Shown piece after piece: positions 6,717 through 12,233 of a stretch of 33,650 nucleotides of DNA. Both the position numbers and the translations under genes were made by a program. The stretch spans positions 1 through 33,650 of the forward strand of contig CABMPP010000038.1 of the NCBI GenBank assembly GCA_902388495.1. The letters run 5' to 3'. How positions within the stretch are numbered: the first letter of the stretch is position 1; each line of letters begins with the position of its first letter. Origin of the DNA: an uncultured Bacteroides sp. Lineage in GTDB: Bacteria > Bacteroidota > Bacteroidia > Bacteroidales > Bacteroidaceae. The notes under the pieces were generated by a model, which had not been told where the DNA came from, ran no database searches, and saw nothing but the letters and a program-made list of their open reading frames with translations.

Positions 6717-8363
6717 ATGAAAACGAAATCCATATTTCTCTTTCTCTTCCTCGCCCTGCTCTGCGCTTGCAGCAGCGACGAAGAGCTTACAACTACAGAA
6801 CAGCAGCCTTGCAGTGCTTTGGAGTTGAGCGTCAGTGCCAGTGACTTTGTGACGTACGGCGATGCTCCCGATACCCGCGCCGCAGACAACGGCGCAACCA
6901 TCACTTTCGAGAACGGCGACCGTGTAGGCGTTATCGTGCTGGAAGGCAGTGAATTGAAAGGCAACAACCTTCCTTATCTATACAACGGTACAAGCTGGTC
7001 TTTCGATGCCAATGAAAACAGCGGTAAAAGCGTGTATTATCATGACAATAAAGCCACGAATGTCACTTATATCGTCTATTACCCGTATAGTGCCGATGCC
7101 GACAATGTCACCTCCATTGATGGCGAAAGAGGGTTGAAGAGTAAATTCACTCCTAAGGAAGACCAGCAATCAGAAGACAATTACCGTGCTTCCGACTTGA
7201 TGACATGGACTTCGGGTAGCGGCAATCCTCAGAAGAAACTTTCCGCCACCCTGACCCATGCCTACAACTCCATCTCCATTTTGCCGGAAGTGCATTATAC
7301 ATTGGATGACGGGAAGAGTACTAATTTTGGTTCTCCTTCCCTTGCCATCTCCGATGTGAACTTCATTATGGACGATAAAATCTTCTATCCCTATGCGGCA
7401 GAAGACGGTAGTTACCGATACATCCTTTCTTCCAGCTTTACAGGCAGCGTGCGTTGTTTCTTTACCTTAGGGGATGAAACTTACGGTAAAGAGCTTACAG
7501 TACCCTCTTCTCCTACGCCTGCACCAGTTAATACCAGGTACAGTTCCACCCAAAAGATAAGTGCCGGAGCATACAGCCTCGATAAAGCCCGGATTGGTGA
7601 TTTCTATTGCAGCGCTGAAAATACTGACGGTACTACTACCGGCTATCTGATACCCGGCGAAGCCACCGCCCTTCCCGAGGGTACGGATTGCCTTGGCATC
7701 GTGTATTGGTTAGGCAACATTGCGGGCGACAACTACAACCTGTTGGACAGTAAATTATCCAGCGGTACTCACGGTTTGGTCGTTTCTTTGTGGAATTTGG
7801 CTGACCCGGATAACGGGAATCCTGATATGTATTGGACGTATGGCAGTTATGAGTTTGTGAAAGACCAGCTAAGCAACGCTTGGGGGAATGATATGCCTTC
7901 AGGATATAATTTTCAGGCAGCTGATAAGATGCAGGGTTACATCAATACCATTGCTTTGCAGAAGTACAATGATTACGTAGTGAACTATACAGGAGAAAGG
8001 ACAGATTACGGACAAACCAGTCAGAAAAGGATTAAGCCCATTTACGCTTTGGAGAACTTCAAGAAGTTGCATTCCGCCCCCTCTAATAGTAGTGATTGGT
8101 ACTGGCCTTCCCATCGTGAATTGGAATATGTGTGTTGGGGACAAGGCTATGACAGTGAAACGAAAGGACGAGATATGTTGGATGGTCAACTTGGTAAAGT
8201 TGGTGGAACAACCCTCGGTAGCGCCTACTACTGGTCGAGTACGGAGTACAACCGCTTCCCGTACAGCGACTACGCGTATTACGTGTACTTCAGCAGTGGC
8301 TATGAGGGCATTTACTATAAGTACAGCGGTGCCTATCGTGTCCGTCCCCTGTTAGCTTTTTAA
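6717..8363 (+). CDS. Large fimbrillin-type lipoprotein with hypervariable-looking C-type lectin-like end, probable tip adhesin
   Basis: The 548-aa lipoprotein has lipobox LCAC (Cys18). It has the fimbrillin DTRA motif (Arg54), a GDRVGVIV segment and LSATLTHAYNSISIL near the usual core position. The C-terminal domain (about 290-548) has ARIGDFYCS, CLGIVYWLGN, HGLVVSLWN, WYWPSHRELEYV, then YYWSSTEYN and ends VRPLLAF. The YWSSTE...VRP..AF frame is the classic end of variable proteins mutated by DGRs and of related lectin-fold domains. The last 45 codons have unusual base and codon use (see the variable-region entry). The ATG at 6717 is chosen because it opens directly into the signal peptide. 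This is the last gene of the pilus run. Confidence 0.75.
   Translation: MKTKSIFLFLFLALLCACSSDEELTTTEQQPCSALELSVSASDFVTYGDAPDTRAADNGATITFENGDRVGVIVLEGSELKGNNLPYLYNGTSWSFDANENSGKSVYYHDNKATNVTYIVYYPYSADADNVTSIDGERGLKSKFTPKEDQQSEDNYRASDLMTWTSGSGNPQKKLSATLTHAYNSISILPEVHYTLDDGKSTNFGSPSLAISDVNFIMDDKIFYPYAAEDGSYRYILSSSFTGSVRCFFTLGDETYGKELTVPSSPTPAPVNTRYSSTQKISAGAYSLDKARIGDFYCSAENTDGTTTGYLIPGEATALPEGTDCLGIVYWLGNIAGDNYNLLDSKLSSGTHGLVVSLWNLADPDNGNPDMYWTYGSYEFVKDQLSNAWGNDMPSGYNFQAADKMQGYINTIALQKYNDYVVNYTGERTDYGQTSQKRIKPIYALENFKKLHSAPSNSSDWYWPSHRELEYVCWGQGYDSETKGRDMLDGQLGKVGGTTLGSAYYWSSTEYNRFPYSDYAYYVYFSSGYEGIYYKYSGAYRVRPLLAF
8226..8360 (+). other. DGR-like variable region (VR) candidate
   Basis: The codons after YYWSSTE are dominated by the NNC form: 18 of the 30 codons from Tyr(tac) at 8250 to Tyr(tat) before Arg are TAC, AGC, TTC, GAC, GGC, CGC, AAC or GCC. 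NNC is what adenine mutagenesis of AAC codons in a template repeat gives. The region ends in the invariant-looking VRPLLAF and stop. The paralogous end of the neighbouring adhesin (before 6702) lacks this codon bias. No template repeat or reverse transcriptase is present in this window, so the assignment is an inference. Confidence 0.45.
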
Positions 8364-8380
8364 GTGTGCCGTGAGCACGC
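8364..8380 (+). other. Short hairpin directly after the variable-region stop codon
   Basis: A 6-bp stem (8364-8369 with 8375-8380, one G-T pair) with loop CGTGA starts at the base after TAA. A hairpin just downstream of the VR is known in phage DGRs as an aid to target recognition. It could equally be chance or mRNA-stabilising. Confidence 0.4.
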
Positions 8381-8414
8381 AGCGTTTGTATGTATGGGTG
8401 CGTAACTACATTAG

Positions 8415-8494
8415 AGATGGAGGTAGGTCCTCCGCTATCTGCTTGCAGGAGTGGGTAGCAAACCGGAGTATATTGCTTTGTTCAAGAGACAAGG
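8415..8494 (+). other. Folded non-coding stretch downstream of the pilus operon
   Basis: Visible pairings are AGAT-GGAGG/CCTCC-GCT-ATCT (8415-8440, GCT bulged), AGCAA/TTGCT (8457-8477) and CTTTGT/ACAAGG (8476-8494, sharing two bases with the previous stem). No gene is seen between 8364 and 8620. Possible roles are an operon 3' UTR or the remnant of a DGR non-coding region; neither is proven. Confidence 0.3.
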
Positions 8495-8567
8495 TAGTGA
8501 GCGATACTTTAAAAAGCGGTTTTATTTGAGTATTATGATTTCTAATCCGAAAACAAATAGGAAAAGA

Positions 8568-8597
8568 GATTCATATAGTATGAATCATTATTTTTTT
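8568..8597 (+). terminator. Palindrome followed by T-tract, possible terminator of the pilus operon
   Basis: GATTCATA-TAG-TATGAATC (8568-8586) is a perfect 8-bp-arm dyad followed by ATTATTTTTTT. The stem is AT-rich, so termination would be weak; an operator for the small gene at 8621 is the alternative. Confidence 0.45.
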
Positions 8598-8620
8598 ATT
8601 AATTAAACCAATTTATTTTT

Positions 8621-9018
8621 ATGAAGAATTTAAAGAAGAATGTCTGTCAGACATTAGAGAAAGGAACCGGTTCAAAAAAAAAGAAGTCCGCGATGTAATA
8701 GCCAGAGGTTTTCGTTGGACTGAAGTCATGCGCGTGGTGCGTGCGCATCATCCCGAGGTTACCGTCATCATGCCCGAAGAGAAGATACAGCTCCGTCCGG
8801 GGGATGATGTGCGTGCACTCATCACTCCGTACGTGGGCGTCATCCGCCGTGCGCTGAATAGCGGAGTGGGGCACTGGCATGGCTGTACTTCCGAGTGCCA
8901 GGTACGCCAGGTGCGCATCATCCTCAGCCATTACTTCCACTACCACGATGGTTGTATCAGCGAGTCCGAACTCAATCTGCTGATTGAGGATCTGCTGTAT
9001 ATACATAAGGCAAGCTGA
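8621..9018 (+). CDS. Small gene of unknown function, split by a -1 frame change at an A9 run
   Basis: I do not recognise this protein. From ATG 8621 the frame reads MKNLKKNVCQTLEKGTGS, four lysines, SAM and a stop at 8696-8698. The -1 frame, open from 8584, continues after the A run as EVRDVIARGFRWTEVMRVVRAHH and on to IEDLLYIHKAS, ending 9018. Codon use in this part is GC-rich and coding-like, yet its first ATG (8728) is internal. The break lies at A AAA AAG (8677-8683), a canonical -1 slippery heptamer in the right phase. A joined product would be about 130 aa, rich in His, Arg and Val. Options are programmed frameshifting, phase variation by A-tract slippage, or a simple broken gene. Its last 28 codons lie in a 99-bp duplication. 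Confidence 0.5.
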
Positions 9019-9033
9019 AGTTTATTTTCCCCC
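8935..9033 (+). repeat. 99-bp direct repeat, copy 1
   Basis: Matches 9463-9561 at 97 of 99 positions (differences at 8949 and 9013), offset 528 bp. It covers the end of the small gene through the left arm of its terminator. This copy is in the intact reading frame. Confidence 0.95.
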
Positions 9034-9044
9034 GTATGGGGGAA
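9027..9044 (+). terminator. Terminator-like hairpin TTCCCCC-GTAT-GGGGGAA
   Basis: A 7-bp stem with a 4-nt loop is followed by TTCTTAAATATTCTT. It lies 8 nt after the small gene. A second version with longer arms follows repeat copy 2. Confidence 0.6.
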
Positions 9045-9061
9045 TTCTTAAATATTCTTGT

Positions 9062-9069
9062 TACCTTTG
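9062..9069 (+). promoter_or_regulatory. Bacteroidales -7 element TACCTTTG before the DUF1016 fragment
   Basis: Perfect TAnnTTTG, 25 nt upstream of the ATG at 9095. No TTTG is found at the expected -33 distance, so strength is uncertain. Confidence 0.5.
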
Positions 9070-9094
9070 TTTGAAAATAGCACAGTAGTATTTA

Positions 9095-9511
9095 ATGAGT
9101 AAATTGATTAAGACGGATAATGATTATAAAGCATGGTTGACGGAGTTAAAACACCGTATTCGTCAATCGCAGATAAAGGCCGCAGTGAAAGTAAATACGG
9201 AGTTGATTCGTATGTACTGGGATTTAGGGCGGGATATTGTAGAAAAGCAATCGGAAAGCAAGTGGGGAAAAGGCTTCTTTAATGAATTGAGCCGCGATCT
9301 TAAAGAAGCTTTTCCTGATATGGAAGGCTTTTCTGTTACCAATCTGAAGTATATGAGGCGGATGTATCTGTTTTATAATCAAAGCGATGTAATTCGTCAA
9401 CAACTTGTTGACGAATTACAAGAAAATATATTCTCTATACCATGGGGACACCAAATTGAAATTTCCACTACCACGAGGGTTGTATCAGCGAGTCCGAACT
9501 CAATCTGCTGA
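9095..9511 (+). pseudogene. Truncated DUF1016/YhcG-type PDDEXK nuclease gene (N-terminal part only)
   Basis: The sequence from MSKLIKTDNDYKAWLTELK through IRMYWDLGRDIVEKQ, WGKGFFNELSRDLKEAFP and FSVTNLKYMRRMYLFY is the recognisable N-terminal domain of DUF1016 proteins. Homology ends just after IPWGHQIEIS, where full-length members (roughly 330-380 aa) continue into the nuclease half. From 9463 the DNA is instead the 99-bp duplication, read in another frame to a stop at 9511. The catalytic domain is thus missing. The gene keeps its own -7 box. The breakpoint at the repeat edge suggests insertion or recombination linked to the duplication. Confidence 0.85.
9388..9420. repeat. 33-bp perfect palindrome inside the DUF1016 fragment
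   Basis: Sixteen-base arms (9388-9403 and 9405-9420) are exact reverse complements around a single C at 9404. In frame it encodes DVIRQQLVDELQ, in the linker before IPWGH. Confidence 0.95.
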
Positions 9512-9561
9512 TTGAGGATCTGCTGTATATACATAAGGCAGGCTGAAGTTTATTTTCCCCC
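9463..9561 (+). repeat. 99-bp direct repeat, copy 2
   Basis: Second copy of 8935-9033 (97/99). It interrupts the DUF1016 gene and carries only the 3' end of the small upstream gene. Confidence 0.95.
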
Positions 9562-9576
9562 CGAACACGGGGGGAA
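9555..9576 (+). terminator. Terminator-like hairpin TTCCCCCC-GAACAC-GGGGGGAA
   Basis: An 8-bp perfect stem with a 6-nt loop follows repeat copy 2. Relative to 9027-9044 both arms are one base longer and the loop is different, so pairing is conserved while sequence is not. Confidence 0.55.
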
Positions 9577-9618
9577 TCCCGACATGTTTGCGTAAGTATT
9601 TCCTGTTCATATCCCAAT

Positions 9619-9706
9619 AATACATCATCTGTTTACACTGAATACATCATCTGTTTGCGTCGAATGCATCATCTGTTTGTACCGGATACATCATCTATTT
9701 GAGGCA
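9619..9706 (+). repeat. Four tandem 22-bp repeats with core ATACATCATCTGTTTG
   Basis: Units are 9619-9640, 9641-9662, 9663-9684 and 9685-9706. The first 16 bases are nearly constant (one or two changes per unit) and the last 6 vary. Two full helical turns per unit would place all cores on the same DNA face. The stretch is non-coding, and the spacers are too short for CRISPR. Confidence 0.85.
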
Positions 9707-9757
9707 TACGCATTGTACTTGCTAATCTTCCTCCTCTTAAAAAATGAGAATCCGCGT

Positions 9758-9777
9758 AGATATACGATAGTATATCT
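9758..9777. repeat. Dyad AGATATAC-GATA-GTATATCT
   Basis: Perfect 8-bp arms with a 4-nt centre in non-coding DNA; possible operator or small hairpin. Confidence 0.6.
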
Positions 9778-9799
9778 TATCTTCTTATTTATTTATGTT

Positions 9800-9889
9800 G
9801 TGTCCGTTTTGTGGCCGTTTAGGTGTCCGCTTTCTTATGCAATGTGTTGATTGTGAGTGAGAAAAGGTGTCCGTTTGGGTGGCCGGAAT
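9800..9889 (+). repeat. Degenerate 12-bp GTCCGTTT/GGCCGTTT repeats
   Basis: Three units run in tandem (9800-9811, 9812-9823, 9824-9835), each containing (T/G)(G/T)(T/G)CCG(T/C)TT. Two more lie at about 9867-9889. No gene is supported between 9577 and 9981 apart from these repeats; this intergenic stretch looks like decayed mobile DNA. Confidence 0.5.
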
Positions 9890-9981
9890 ATGGTCCTAAA
9901 AAATGTTTAGCGAAACATAGCTGTTTTCTGATAAATAAAAAAAATAAAATATTCCCTGTTACAATATCCATTAAATTTTTA

Positions 9982-9989
9982 TACTTTTG
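9982..9989 (+). promoter_or_regulatory. -7 element TACTTTTG for the hairpin RNA
   Basis: Perfect TAnnTTTG. The expected start about 7 nt downstream falls at the base of the long hairpin at 9994, which argues that the hairpin is transcribed as an RNA from its first nucleotides. TGTT, not TTTG, lies at the -33 distance. Confidence 0.6.
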
Positions 9990-9995
9990 CAGCAC

Positions 9996-10116
9996 CACTC
10001 ATGTATAACAAATGCGATATACCGCAACGAGAGGCATTAAGCCCTCGGCTGTGCGGCATATCGCATTTATGTTAGTACATGAGTGGTATCTTTACTAACA
10101 AGTCGGGGGCTTTTTC
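9996..10116 (+). ncRNA. Candidate small RNA: long near-perfect hairpin with its own promoter and T-tract
   Basis: The arms pair along about 32 bp: ACCACTCATGTA (9994-10005) with 10076-10087, TAACA with TGTTA, AATGCGATAT with ATATCGCATT, and CCGCA with TGCGG. An inner stem CGAG-A-GGC/GCC-CTCG closes the tip. About 16 nt later comes CGGGGGC followed by TTTTT (10104-10115). The nine bases 10039-10047 can pair with 10104-10112 to make a terminator, but doing so breaks the tip of the hairpin, so two exclusive folds exist. I cannot name the family; 6S RNA or another Bacteroidales RNA are options. A hairpin MITE that captured a promoter is an alternative. Confidence 0.55.
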
Positions 10117-10202
10117 GTTCTCGTTATTTGGACTTTTTTTTGCTTACACATTTTTTATAATACATGATAGGTCTGAGAAGGACCTACGTGATTTTGTCGT
10201 TT

Positions 10203-10233
10203 TCCTGCTTTGCTCGTGATGAGTAGAGCAGGA
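10203..10233. other. Hairpin TCCTGCT...AGCAGGA upstream of ferritin
   Basis: Seven-base-pair arms (10203-10209, 10227-10233) with an inner CTC/GAG pairing are followed by ATTTTATAT. A smaller dyad TAGGTC/GACCTA lies about 30 nt upstream. They may be terminators of upstream transcription or regulatory sites; nothing else is seen in 10117-10282. Confidence 0.4.
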
Positions 10234-10282
10234 ATTTTATATAAAAAATGTTATTCTGTGAACAACCTCAGTGCATTCTTGT

Positions 10283-10290
10283 TACTTTTG
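10283..10290 (+). promoter_or_regulatory. -7 element TACTTTTG of ferritin
   Basis: Perfect TAnnTTTG, 32 nt before the ferritin ATG. No exact TTTG at -33. Confidence 0.65.
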
Positions 10291-10322
10291 TAATGGTTTC
10301 AAACTAATTAATAGATACAATT

Positions 10323-10805
10323 ATGATAACAGAAAAATTACAACATGCAATTAATGAGCAGATTACGGCTGAGATGTGGTCATCTAACCTTTATTTAGCA
10401 ATGTCTTTCTTTATGGAGAAAGAAGGTTATTGTGGTATGGCTTCCTGGTTGAGAAAGCAATCTTCAGAAGAAAAAGGCCATGCTTGTGAAATGGCTTCTT
10501 ATATCATCAAACGTGGTGGTAAAGCTAAATTGGATAAGATTGACGTTGTGCCCAATGACTTCGGTACTCCGCTGGAAGTATTCGAACAGGTTTATGAACA
10601 CGAATGTCGCGTATCAAAGATGGTTGACGCATTGGTAGACGTGGCTGCTGCTGAAAAAGATAAAGCTACCCAAGATTTCTTGTGGGGGTTTGTTCGTGAG
10701 CAGGTAGAAGAAGAAGCTACTGCCGCCGGTATTGTAGATATGATAAAGAAAGCCGGTGCTACCGGAATCTTCTTTGTAGATGCAAAACTGGGAGAACGTA
10801 AATAA
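10323..10805 (+). CDS. ftnA: Non-heme ferritin
   Basis: The 160-aa protein has the length and helical pattern of bacterial ferritins, which oxidise Fe(II) and store it in a 24-subunit cytosolic shell. All ferroxidase-centre residues of the FtnA type are at the standard positions: E17, E50, H53, E94, Q127 and E130 (AEMWSS, SSEEKGH, EHECRV, REQVEEE). It is a single-gene transcription unit with a -7 box upstream and a strong bidirectional hairpin downstream. In Bacteroides, ferritin is tied to iron storage and oxygen stress; no specific regulator site is clear here, although dyads lie about 100 nt upstream. Confidence 0.97.
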   Translation: MITEKLQHAINEQITAEMWSSNLYLAMSFFMEKEGYCGMASWLRKQSSEEKGHACEMASYIIKRGGKAKLDKIDVVPNDFGTPLEVFEQVYEHECRVSKMVDALVDVAAAEKDKATQDFLWGFVREQVEEEATAAGIVDMIKKAGATGIFFVDAKLGERK

Positions 10806-10833
10806 GATAACCTAAGCTTAATGTGAAATAGAA

Positions 10834-10869
10834 AAAGGGTATCTGCCTGTAAAATGGTAGATACCCTTT
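10834..10869. terminator. Bidirectional terminator between ferritin and kbl
   Basis: Perfect 11-bp stem AAAGGGTATCT/AGATACCCTTT with a 14-nt loop, A-rich on the left and T-rich on the right, between two convergent genes. Confidence 0.85.
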
Positions 10870-10889
10870 CTTATGTGATTACTGCAATT

Positions 10890-12077
10890 TTATTTCAGTA
10901 CGCCCAATTCTTTCCCTACTTTGATAAAGGCGGCGATACACTTGTCAAGATGTTCCTTCTCGTGTCCGGCAGAGATCTGTACGCGGATGCGTGCCTGGTC
11001 TTTGGGAACAACGGGATAATAGAATCCGGTCACGTAGATGCCTTCTTCCTGCATGCGTGCCGCATAAATCTGTGACAGCTTGGCATCGTATAGCATCACG
11101 GCGCAGATGGCGCTTTGCGTGGGCTTGATGTCGAAACCGGCAGCGGTCATCTTGTCGCGGAAGTAGTTTACGTTTTCCACCAGCTTGTCGTGCAGTGCAT
11201 TGCTTTCCTTCAGCATCTTGAACACTTCGAGACTGGCACCGATGATGCCCGGAGCCAATGAATTGGAGAACAAGTACGGACGGCTACGTTGGCGCAGCAG
11301 ATCAATGATTTCTTTGCGTCCCGTAGTGAAGCCACCCAGAGCGCCGCCGAAGGCTTTGCCCAAGGTACCGGTATAGATGTCTACGCGGCCATAAGTATTG
11401 TATTGCTCGCTTACGCCATGTCCCGTAGGACCTACCACGCCGGCAGAGTGTGATTCGTCCACCATTACCAGTGCATCGTATTTCTCGGCAAGGTCGCAGA
11501 TCTTATCCATAGGAGCCACATTTCCGTCCATAGAGAATACGCCGTCCGTAACGACGATGCGGAAGCGTTGCGCCTGGGCTTCTTGCAGGCATCTTTCCAG
11601 ATCGGCCATGTCGGCATTGGCGTAGCGGTAGCGCTTGGCTTTGCAGAGACGTACGCCGTCGATGATGGAGGCATGGTTCAGAGAGTCGGAGATGATAGCG
11701 TCTTCTTCGGTGAAAAGAGGTTCGAATACACCGCCATTGGCGTCGAAGCAGGCGGCATAAAGAATGGTGTCTTCCGTCTGGAAGTAATCGGAGATGGCTG
11801 CTTCCAGTTCTTTGTGGATGTCTTGCGTTCCGCAGATGAAACGGACGGACGACATGCCGTAACCACGGCGTTCCATAATCTTTTGGGCAGCAGCAATCAG
11901 TCGGGGATGGTTGGATAGTCCCAGGTAATTGTTGGCGCAGAAGTTCAATACTTCCTTGCCTTTCACAGTGATGGCAGCTTGTTGTGCACTTTCAATCAGG
12001 CGTTCCTCTTTGTAGAGTCCGGCTTCTTTAATTTCAGCAAGTGTCTTGCTGAGATGGTCTTTCATTTTACCGTACAT
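10890..12077 (-). CDS. kbl: Glycine C-acetyltransferase (2-amino-3-ketobutyrate CoA ligase)
   Basis: This 395-aa PLP enzyme of the alpha-oxoamine synthase family converts 2-amino-3-oxobutyrate plus CoA into glycine and acetyl-CoA. Family motifs are NFCANNYLGLS, MVDESHSAG (PLP-ring Asp/His) and TGTLGKAFGG, where K241 is the Schiff-base lysine. Length and motif order match Kbl. It is divergent from an SDR-type threonine dehydrogenase gene that makes its substrate, so the pair forms the two-step threonine catabolic pathway. The divergent spacer holds a 17-nt palindrome in its 5' region. Confidence 0.96.
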   Translation of the reverse strand: MYGKMKDHLSKTLAEIKEAGLYKEERLIESAQQAAITVKGKEVLNFCANNYLGLSNHPRLIAAAQKIMERRGYGMSSVRFICGTQDIHKELEAAISDYFQTEDTILYAACFDANGGVFEPLFTEEDAIISDSLNHASIIDGVRLCKAKRYRYANADMADLERCLQEAQAQRFRIVVTDGVFSMDGNVAPMDKICDLAEKYDALVMVDESHSAGVVGPTGHGVSEQYNTYGRVDIYTGTLGKAFGGALGGFTTGRKEIIDLLRQRSRPYLFSNSLAPGIIGASLEVFKMLKESNALHDKLVENVNYFRDKMTAAGFDIKPTQSAICAVMLYDAKLSQIYAARMQEEGIYVTGFYYPVVPKDQARIRVQISAGHEKEHLDKCIAAFIKVGKELGVLK

Positions 12078-12101
12078 AGCGATTTAATATTTAATGGTGA
12101 T

Positions 12102-12118
12102 GCATGTTAAGAACATGC
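12102..12118. promoter_or_regulatory. Palindrome GCATGTT-AAG-AACATGC in the kbl leader
   Basis: Perfect 7-bp arms with a 3-nt centre, 25 bp upstream of the kbl start and in the shared divergent region. It is a possible operator for threonine catabolism. A weak kbl promoter on the minus strand (ATTG-20 nt-GTCCTTTG, near 12119-12146) would place it in the transcribed leader. Confidence 0.4.
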
Positions 12119-12187
12119 TCTGCAAAGGACACTATTTTTATTGAAATAAACAATAGCAGAATGATAGAAAAATGAAAAAAAAGTATG

Positions 12188-12195
12188 TATATTTG
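12188..12195 (+). promoter_or_regulatory. -7 element TATATTTG of the threonine dehydrogenase operon
   Basis: Perfect TAnnTTTG, 38 nt before the ATG at 12234; no clear TTTG at -33. Confidence 0.6.
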
Positions 12196-12233
12196 CGCCT
12201 TGTATAGTAATATAACCTTTATAAATAAGTCTT

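Noticed and set aside
9619..9706. CRISPR array
   Set aside because: The 22-bp period leaves only 6 variable bases per unit and there are no cas genes.
9796..9858. 20-codon frame with two CxxC pairs (CPFCG, CVDC)
   Set aside because: Too short, lies in degenerate repeats, and has no promoter or homologue I can name.
9823..10008. 61-codon frame before the hairpin RNA
   Set aside because: It lacks a good start, is low in coding character and overlaps the promoter and hairpin of the RNA candidate.
8364..10320. DGR template repeat or reverse transcriptase downstream of the variable-region gene
   Set aside because: I found no second copy of the variable region and no frame with reverse transcriptase motifs.
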